A DNA stretch of 64,000 nt from G020348385 sp964410125 (GTDB lineage Bacteria; Acidobacteriota; Aminicenantia; Aminicenantales; Aminicenantaceae): the NCBI GenBank assembly GCA_964410125.1, contig CAYPGQ010000011.1, forward strand, positions 14,944 to 78,943. The letters are read 5' to 3'. Made by a program: the position numbers and the translations under genes. Shown here piece by piece: positions 58,868 through 64,000 of this stretch. The stretch's first letter is position 1, and every line of letters starts with the position of its first letter. Under the pieces are notes generated by a model. The model had not been told where the DNA came from and searched no databases. It saw only the letters and a program-made list of their open reading frames with translations.

Positions 58868-60031
58868 CTATTCTATCCTGTATTTCACGATTTTTTGGTA
58901 GCCCTCTTTGTCGGATTCTCTCACCCAAAAACAGCCATCTTTGATTTTGGCATTTCCGAGGCTTAGGAAAGAATGTTCCGATTCGATCCGAACATGCGCG
59001 ATGAAATTCCCTTCGGGATCGAAGGCATCGAAGAATTTATACTCTTCTTTTTTGTCTTTTCCGTAAGTACAGACAAGAATATTCCCCTCCGAATCGACAG
59101 CGAGGCTGTGAAAGGCCGGTTTGAAATCTGGAAATTTGACATTCTCTTTGATCGCGGGAGGAGGGTCTTCACGCACAACCGTACCTCCAGGACCTGTTTG
59201 GGCAAAAGTCAGACTGTTAAAAAAGAATTCCCTATCCTCTTTGGTCACTTTCACCGGATCATACGTATGGGAAATGGATGAGAGCCTGACCGCCTCTTTG
59301 TCGTAGATATCGATCTCATACTTGTCGGAGTAGCCGATGACAATTTTCCCTACCGGCGTAAGATCCCAATGGACATATCGTGAAAAAGGCATCGGGATGT
59401 TGGGAGCGTTGGGGATCCCCCAGATGTTGCGCCAAACAGGGCGGGCATATATTGTTTTCACTTGCTCCATTTCGGGGGAAAAGAGCACAATTGAAAAATC
59501 CTGTGGCGTTTTGGGATCGAAGTGGATTTTCTCAATCTCCACAACAATCTCTCCGCTGGGAAGAGCCCTCATCTTCTGGGGATTGCCTTTTTCTATAAAG
59601 GAATGTCTCACAGACTTGATGGGCTCTCCATCCAAAGTGAATAAAGAGAACCGCAAACCCCCCATGTCCCAGGCGACCAACTTGTCTTCTAAACAGACAA
59701 GCCCGGAGGGGCGGCTAAACTCTCCGGGACCTTGCCCCTCCCGCCCGATAAGCTTAAAAAACTTCCCTGAAGCATCGAATTTTTTAATATGTTTCGCCCT
59801 GGAATCCATGACATAAACATTCCCTTCCTCATCAACCACGATGTCTCCGTAGCCAAGGAAAAAAACATCTTCGGGCAAAGCGCTGTCGTCAATGGTTATT
59901 TCCGGAACGAATCGGATTTTCCCTGTTTTGTAGATTTCTGCTAAAGATTTCTCGGCATTTGCCGATCCACATACACATAAGAAACCCATCACAAGAAGCG
60001 GCATTATGATCCCATATCGCCAATTTTTCAT
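58868..60031 (-). CDS. 6-bladed beta-propeller protein, exported
   Basis: 387 residues from ATG 60031 (MKNWRYGIIMPLLVMGFLCVCGSANA), which has AAAGGGGG upstream; the frame is open to 60130 but the extra residues precede the signal peptide. The signal peptide ends near residue 27. Blades: DIVVDEEGNVYVMDSRAKHIKKFDASGKFFKLIG, REGQGPGEFSRPSGL, LFTLDGEPIKSVRHS, SLAVDSEGNILVCTYG, FFDAFDPEGNFIAHV. Same family as the gene at 42619. No enzyme motif is seen; likely a periplasmic binding or scaffold protein. Confidence 0.89.
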   Translation of the reverse strand: MKNWRYGIIMPLLVMGFLCVCGSANAEKSLAEIYKTGKIRFVPEITIDDSALPEDVFFLGYGDIVVDEEGNVYVMDSRAKHIKKFDASGKFFKLIGREGQGPGEFSRPSGLVCLEDKLVAWDMGGLRFSLFTLDGEPIKSVRHSFIEKGNPQKMRALPSGEIVVEIEKIHFDPKTPQDFSIVLFSPEMEQVKTIYARPVWRNIWGIPNAPNIPMPFSRYVHWDLTPVGKIVIGYSDKYEIDIYDKEAVRLSSISHTYDPVKVTKEDREFFFNSLTFAQTGPGGTVVREDPPPAIKENVKFPDFKPAFHSLAVDSEGNILVCTYGKDKKEEYKFFDAFDPEGNFIAHVRIESEHSFLSLGNAKIKDGCFWVRESDKEGYQKIVKYRIE

Positions 60032-60166
60032 GATTTCCCCCTTTATTTTAAGGCATTTCCGCGTGCTTTCCATTTGCCAAGATCCAGCAACCTTTTTAAC
60101 CTCTTGTCGACTCCTTTTGTTGCATACCAATTTAAAATGCTATCGATCGAAGCTCCATCTTACCCC

Positions 60167-61348
60167 TTACTCATTCCAAACGACACGATACCGCTTGACA
60201 AGGCTGTATCCTGTTTCTTTATCCCTGTGCATACGATACATCTTACCATCTACAAAATTTTCAGGTTTCAAATCGATCCCAACTTTGGCCTCGTAATAGC
60301 CATCCGGATTATAAATATCGTAGGCCGTGAAAACTTTTTCTTCCTCCTCTCTCTGCTCATAAGTCTCAATCCAAAGATTTCCCACATCATCCACGCACAT
60401 CTGCGAGGTAATCGTTTTCACACTCGGCATAGACATTCCCTGTACCATTTTTTTCAGGCCTTCCATGGTGCTATCGTCATACCGGGAGCGGAATTTTTTG
60501 GCATCTTCGCTTGTAAATGACAGAGGTTCGTAGGGCCGGTCGAATCTCCGGATGACCTTTCCGTCTTTGTCAAAAACTTCGATCATATATTCATTATTGA
60601 CACAATGATATAAGTATTGTCTCACAGGATCAGCTGCGAAAATAGAGTGGGGAGCATACGGAAGCGAAATTAAGAGGGCAACACCACCGCCTTCAGATCT
60701 GGATTCCGTGTGCACCTTCCCCTCTTCCGTTTTAAACTCACCGAATGAAAAAATTTCCTCCCCTTCGAAATCGAACTTTTTGACAAAAAGTTTCCTTCCT
60801 GAAAGGGGATCCTTGCCCTCCTGGAATGTATACACAGTCATAACACAAGCCGAATCTGTGGCGTACTGAAGACGACCGGGTCTATGGGTCCAATGATAGC
60901 TGGCGAGATAAGTCCCCTCCGGATCAAAAAGATTTAATCGCATGGACATTGAATCCATTGCCAAGAGTTTTCCATCCGGCAAAAATGTCTGGCTCCCTAA
61001 ATAGGAAAATTCCCCCGGGCCTTCTCCTTGACGGCCGATAGACCTGACATACTCTCCGTTTTTATCAAAGACTTTTATTGCCTGATCTTGGGAATCCGAG
61101 ATATATATGCTCCCTTCCCGATCGACAATAAACCACATCGGCCGGGACAGCATTTCGTATTCTTCCCCGCCGACTGACAATTCCTTCTCGAAGGTGACCG
61201 ATTTATCGGGATGCAGAGGCGTTCCAGTGTTGTGGACATATTCGATACCGTCGATGACCTCGACTCGGGCTTCGCTTTCCGGCTTTTTGCTGCAGGCAAA
61301 AGCCATCAAAAGAACAGAAAGGGCAAAAATACATATGGTTCGCCTCAT
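60167..61348 (-). CDS. 6-bladed beta-propeller lipoprotein
   Basis: 393 residues starting after AAAGGAGG. Lipobox LLMAFAC (Cys about 19). Blades: WFIVDREGSIYISDSQDQAIKVFDKNGEYVRSIG, RQGEGPGEFSYLG, LNLFDPEGTYLASYHW, EVFDKDGKVIRRFDRPYEPL, CVDDVGNLWIETYEQ. The second blade motif QGEGPGEF recurs in all four propellers of the window. It heads the minus-strand propeller group and has its own promoter; about 135 bases separate it from the next member. Function unknown. Confidence 0.9.
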   Translation of the reverse strand: MRRTICIFALSVLLMAFACSKKPESEARVEVIDGIEYVHNTGTPLHPDKSVTFEKELSVGGEEYEMLSRPMWFIVDREGSIYISDSQDQAIKVFDKNGEYVRSIGRQGEGPGEFSYLGSQTFLPDGKLLAMDSMSMRLNLFDPEGTYLASYHWTHRPGRLQYATDSACVMTVYTFQEGKDPLSGRKLFVKKFDFEGEEIFSFGEFKTEEGKVHTESRSEGGGVALLISLPYAPHSIFAADPVRQYLYHCVNNEYMIEVFDKDGKVIRRFDRPYEPLSFTSEDAKKFRSRYDDSTMEGLKKMVQGMSMPSVKTITSQMCVDDVGNLWIETYEQREEEEKVFTAYDIYNPDGYYEAKVGIDLKPENFVDGKMYRMHRDKETGYSLVKRYRVVWNE

Positions 61349-61417
61349 CCTAACCTCCTTTTTCTATATACAATTGACTGACAATATTATTCCGCGGCGC
61401 TTGGTTCCTACTTTTCT

Positions 61418-61446
61418 AAGATAGATACAAATAGAATAGAAGTCAA
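61418..61446 (-). promoter_or_regulatory. sigma70-like promoter of propeller lipoprotein gene
   Basis: On the minus strand TTGACT (61446-61441), 17 bases, TATCTT (61423-61418), 70 bases before the ATG at 61348. Confidence 0.58.
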
Positions 61447-61471
61447 ATGCAGAATCCGCTGCAACGATTTT

Positions 61472-61687
61472 TTATTTCTTTTTGACTTTCTGGATTATTT
61501 CACTGAATTTTTCATCGATGTGCTGCTCAAACCACTCATCGATGATGGATTTTTTAAAACGCCACTCTTTTCCGATCTTGGCGGCAGGTATTTTTTTCTC
61601 CTGGGCCCAGGAATAGATCGTCTGGGGCTTCAGCCTGAGATATTCTGCGACCTCTTCCAAGGTCATGATTTCATTTCTTCTCGACAT
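61472..61687 (-). CDS. small helix-turn-helix (excisionase/MerR-like) protein
   Basis: 71 residues from ATG 61687 (MSRRNEIMTLEEVAEYLRL), preceded by AAGGAAGAG; the frame is open to 61744 through a basic stretch of the upstream gene. It matches the HTH_17 excisionase family: MTLEEVAEYLRLKPQTIYSWAQEKKIPAAKIGKEWRFKKSIIDEWF. The tail (EKFSEIIQKVKKK) is basic. It overlaps the end of the broken membrane-protein gene and shares its promoter. Such proteins bind DNA as small regulators; there is no integrase nearby, so excision is unlikely to be its job. Confidence 0.87.
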   Translation of the reverse strand: MSRRNEIMTLEEVAEYLRLKPQTIYSWAQEKKIPAAKIGKEWRFKKSIIDEWFEQHIDEKFSEIIQKVKKK

Positions 61688-62495
61688 TCTCTTCCTTTTT
61701 CTGCTCTTCTGCATCCTGAGTTTTAAGATCTTGTCTTTTAACATCTTCTGACTTTTTTTGAGGATCTATTTTTTCTTGCTCCTGTTTTATCGGACCCCTC
61801 TGGTCTAGCAGATTGAGCAGTCTTCCGGTGCTCTGTAGAACGGCAAGATAAAAATTGCTCTCCTGCTTTCTAAGGAATTGATAAGGAAGGTCTTTAGCCC
61901 CAATGAAAGGACGAAGGCTCCAGGCCAATTGCATGCCGACAAAAGCCAGGATTATGATCCAAAACTGGAAGATTTTCACCCCAATTTTGGGATAAACATT
62001 TTTCTTCTCGCAGGAAAATTTCAGAGTTTCAACGATGGTCCGCATCCCGAATATTCCCGCAAATCCGATGATCGCCACATGCAGAAGCTTCAGAAAATCA
62101 TAATTTTTGCTGGTGATAAGGAAAAATATCACTATCGGAGAAAACGAGAGCATGATAGCCGATGTGAGCACAAGTCCTGTGAGAATAATGGCCAGCATGG
62201 AGTAAAATTTGAGCCTCGATCCCAGTATGTACTGGACCATAAAAAAAGCGGGGAAACAGATGAGCATGGACAATATAAACAGAATCGGGACTTTGAATCC
62301 TGCGGTCACTGCCTGTAGTCACCCATTATATATGCCCATAACGACTCCGTACAAAAAAGAAAAAATAAACAGGAGCAAAAACTGGGTCAGGATTATGGAT
62401 GGGGCATCCTGCTCGTGAGTGATCTTTTCGTAGAAGGCATCTTTTTCTTGAAAGCTGGGAAAATAATCCAATGAAATGATTTTTTTCTTTTTCAT
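61671..62495 (-). pseudogene. membrane protein gene interrupted by in-frame TGA
   Basis: A single frame runs from ATG 62495 (MKKKKIISLDYFPSFQEKDAFYEK) through a helix (IILTQFLLLFIFSFLYGVVMGIYNG) to a TGA at 62321-62319. It then continues without shift as LQAVTAGFKVPILFILSMLICFPAFFM and further helices to 61671. The tail is Glu/Lys/Gln-rich. The two halves together look like one polytopic protein of the Yip1-like type (tentative). A GTG at 62309 could restart translation and give a 212-residue product. TGA is an ordinary stop elsewhere in the window, so a TGG-to-TGA or TGC-to-TGA mutation or a base-call error is most likely. Confidence 0.78.
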
Positions 62496-62521
62496 TTGTT
62501 CACCCTTCCTTTTTTTGAATT

Positions 62522-62572
62522 AATATAAGAAACCGAACGATTATTGTCAAGTTTTTTATTGTTTATTATTGT
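62522..62572 (-). promoter_or_regulatory. strong sigma70 promoter with upstream TTATTGT repeats
   Basis: On the minus strand TTGACA (62550-62545), 17 bases, TATATT (62527-62522). Directly upstream are two direct repeats of TTATTGT (plus-strand 62556-62562 and 62566-62572), 10 bases apart. It drives the broken membrane-protein gene and the HTH gene. Confidence 0.65.
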
Positions 62573-62713
62573 TTTTTACTATTTTCTGTCACTCTCCTAT
62601 TCCCATCAGGCATAGCTAAAGGGAAAATGAAACAGAGCCAATATAAAAAAAAGTTCCTTTGGTATAAAATACTGGAACCAGAAATCGATGAGGGATGGAA
62701 AGGAGAATTCACG

Positions 62714-64000
62714 ATGACAAAAAACAACCTTATTCTTTGTGTCTCTATCGTCTTATTCGGCCTTCTGCTGATTTCATGCGGGAAGGAACCGAATGACATC
62801 GAGCCTAATCCTGTCATCCCGACTCACGATCAGGTCGCATACCAAAAAATGGAGTTTATCGGATTTATCCACTTCACGGTCAACACCTTCACGGATAAAG
62901 AATGGGGATATGGGGATGAGTCGCCTGAAATCTTCAATCCTACCGACTTTGACGCTGACCAATGGGCACGTGTGGCAAAAGATGCGGGCATGAAACAGCT
63001 CATTTTGACGGCCAAACATCATGACGGATTTTGTTTGTGGCCGTCCAAGTATACGGAGCATTCCGTGAAAAACAGCCCTTGGAAGGATGGAAAAGGCGAC
63101 ATCGTGCGGGAATTTGTGGATGCCTGCCGCCGGCACGGCCTCAAGGTCGGCATGTATCTTTCTCCTTGGGACAGAAATCATGCCGATTACGGCACACGGG
63201 CATACATCGAGTACTACCGGAACCAACTCAAGGAACTCCTCACCGACTACGGTGAAATTTCCGAGCTCTGGTTCGATGGGGCAAACGGCGGAACAGGATA
63301 TTATGGCGGAGCCAAAGAAGAAAGACACATCGACCGCACCACTTATTACCGCTGGAGCGAGACATGGTCAATGATAAAAGAGCTTCAGCCAAATGTTCTT
63401 TTATTCTCGGATGCGGGCCCTGATATCCGGTGGATCGGCAACGAAAAAGGATTCGCGGGTAAAACCAACTGGTCGACCATAAACAATGAGAACATCGTTG
63501 TCGGAGGGGCCGACACCCGTTATCTGAATTCAGGCGATCCCGACGGGAAAAACTGGCTGATCCCTTTGTGCAACACATCTATCCGTCACGGCTGGTTCTA
63601 TCACGAAAAGGAAGACAACCGTGTTAAAACCACACAGCAACTTTTGGATGTTTATTACAAATCTGTGGGCAGAAACGGGGTTTTGCTGCTCAATATCCCT
63701 CCTGATAGACGGGGTTTGTTTCATGAAAATGACATTCAAGCGCTCCAGGAATTTCGGTCGGTTCTGGATGAGACATTCGCTACCAACCTGGCCTTAGGGA
63801 AAAAGGTCGATGCATCTTGCTCTAAAAAACAGCATCCAAAGTTCTCACCCTCTAATATTGTGGATGAAAATCTAGACTCCTACTGGGCGGCTGAAGAAAA
63901 TATCCGGGTAGCAACTCTTGAAATCGACCTGGGAAAACCAAAACATTTTGACCGGATCATGATTCAGGAGCCGATCCGTTTCGGTCAAAGAATTTCGGAG
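62714..64000 (+). CDS. alpha-L-fucosidase (GH29), lipoprotein, 3' end missing
   Basis: The frame is open for 429 codons to the window edge. AAGGAG precedes the ATG. Lipobox GLLLISC (Cys about 21). GH29 segments: GFIHFTVNTFTDKEWGYG, KQLILTAKHHDGFCLWPSKYTEHSVKNSPW, LKVGMYLSPWDRN, and ISELWFDGANGG, whose Asp is the expected catalytic nucleophile. After about residue 375 a discoidin-like (F5/8 type C) module begins: GKKVDASCSKKQHPKFSPSN, LDSYWAAEENIRVATLEIDLG. It should remove terminal fucose from glycans at the cell envelope. It is divergent from the broken membrane-protein gene; the 218-base gap holds that gene's promoter. Confidence 0.94.
   Translation, partial: MTKNNLILCVSIVLFGLLLISCGKEPNDIEPNPVIPTHDQVAYQKMEFIGFIHFTVNTFTDKEWGYGDESPEIFNPTDFDADQWARVAKDAGMKQLILTAKHHDGFCLWPSKYTEHSVKNSPWKDGKGDIVREFVDACRRHGLKVGMYLSPWDRNHADYGTRAYIEYYRNQLKELLTDYGEISELWFDGANGGTGYYGGAKEERHIDRTTYYRWSETWSMIKELQPNVLLFSDAGPDIRWIGNEKGFAGKTNWSTINNENIVVGGADTRYLNSGDPDGKNWLIPLCNTSIRHGWFYHEKEDNRVKTTQQLLDVYYKSVGRNGVLLLNIPPDRRGLFHENDIQALQEFRSVLDETFATNLALGKKVDASCSKKQHPKFSPSNIVDENLDSYWAAEENIRVATLEIDLGKPKHFDRIMIQEPIRFGQRISE

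Noticed and set aside
61472..61687. Excisionase-like HTH protein taken as evidence for an integrated element
   Set aside because: No integrase, attachment repeats or tRNA nearby; the HTH_17 fold is also used by ordinary small regulators.
62319..62321. In-frame TGA read as selenocysteine or as a genetic-code change
   Set aside because: TGA is the usual stop of most genes in the window, and no convincing SECIS hairpin follows; kept only as an open possibility in the findings.

Overview
The window reads as chromosome from a Gram-negative, non-model bacterium. The best guess is Candidatus Aminicenantes or a neighbouring Acidobacteriota lineage (inference from gene content, not from a marker gene). 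Pointers are the tandem PadR-regulator / ABC-permease cassettes without an ATPase gene, several 6-bladed beta-propeller lipoproteins, a zinc-ribbon Ser/Thr kinase fused to TPRs, and a mix of secreted glycoside hydrolases and peptidases. Outer-membrane barrel, RND pump and heptosyltransferase-like genes show a two-membrane envelope. No rRNA, tRNA or CRISPR array was recognised.

Region 1 (1-24615) is an array of FtsX/MacB-type permeases, all on the plus strand. One is cut by the window edge and seven are complete. Six complete ones are preceded by, and overlap or abut, a small PadR-family regulator; the remaining one is preceded by an internally deleted PadR remnant. Each complete permease carries a roughly 55-78 residue cytoplasmic prefix before the canonical permease start. 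At that junction all seven genes keep a Shine-Dalgarno-like GGAG/GGAGG a few bases before an in-frame ATG, although the residues encoded differ (Trp-Ser, Trp-Arg, Gly-Gly). This suggests two protein forms per gene and is the most interesting signal in the window. Six of seven cassettes share an upstream block (AACCTTTTT, 10-11 bases, CGT[C/A]TA), and most carry a palindrome there that differs between cassettes. Recombination scars are visible: a near-identical promoter-PadR-prefix block placed in front of two different permeases, a permease remnant, a PadR remnant, and two foreign-looking inserts (an AAA/DUF4143 ATPase and a toxin-antitoxin pair).

Region 2 (24687-39461) holds envelope and housekeeping genes: two glycosyltransferases, an outer-membrane receptor-like barrel, a Tat-exported iron-sulfur aldo/keto reductase, a C69 dipeptidase, the TPR kinase, a short NfeD-like protein, a DUF72 protein, a small membrane protein, a radical SAM enzyme and a secreted SGNH hydrolase.

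Region 3 (39462-47195) opens with a divergent promoter region serving the SGNH hydrolase and a periplasmic glycoside hydrolase. A beta-propeller lipoprotein and a dodecin gene follow, bracketed by two related miniature elements with terminal inverted repeats, then a BNR/VPS10-like exported propeller.

Region 4 (47196-55105) is a three-gene RND efflux operon (one adaptor, two different pumps, ATGA overlaps) behind a perfect palindromic operator candidate. A REP-like palindrome related to one at 36.6 kb ends it.

Region 5 (55106-62495, minus strand) carries an S9 peptidase lipoprotein, three 6-bladed propeller proteins, a small HTH protein and a membrane-protein gene broken by an in-frame TGA. 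The window ends inside a GH29 alpha-L-fucosidase lipoprotein on the plus strand. The secreted hydrolases, peptidases, receptor and propellers point to scavenging of glycans and peptides.
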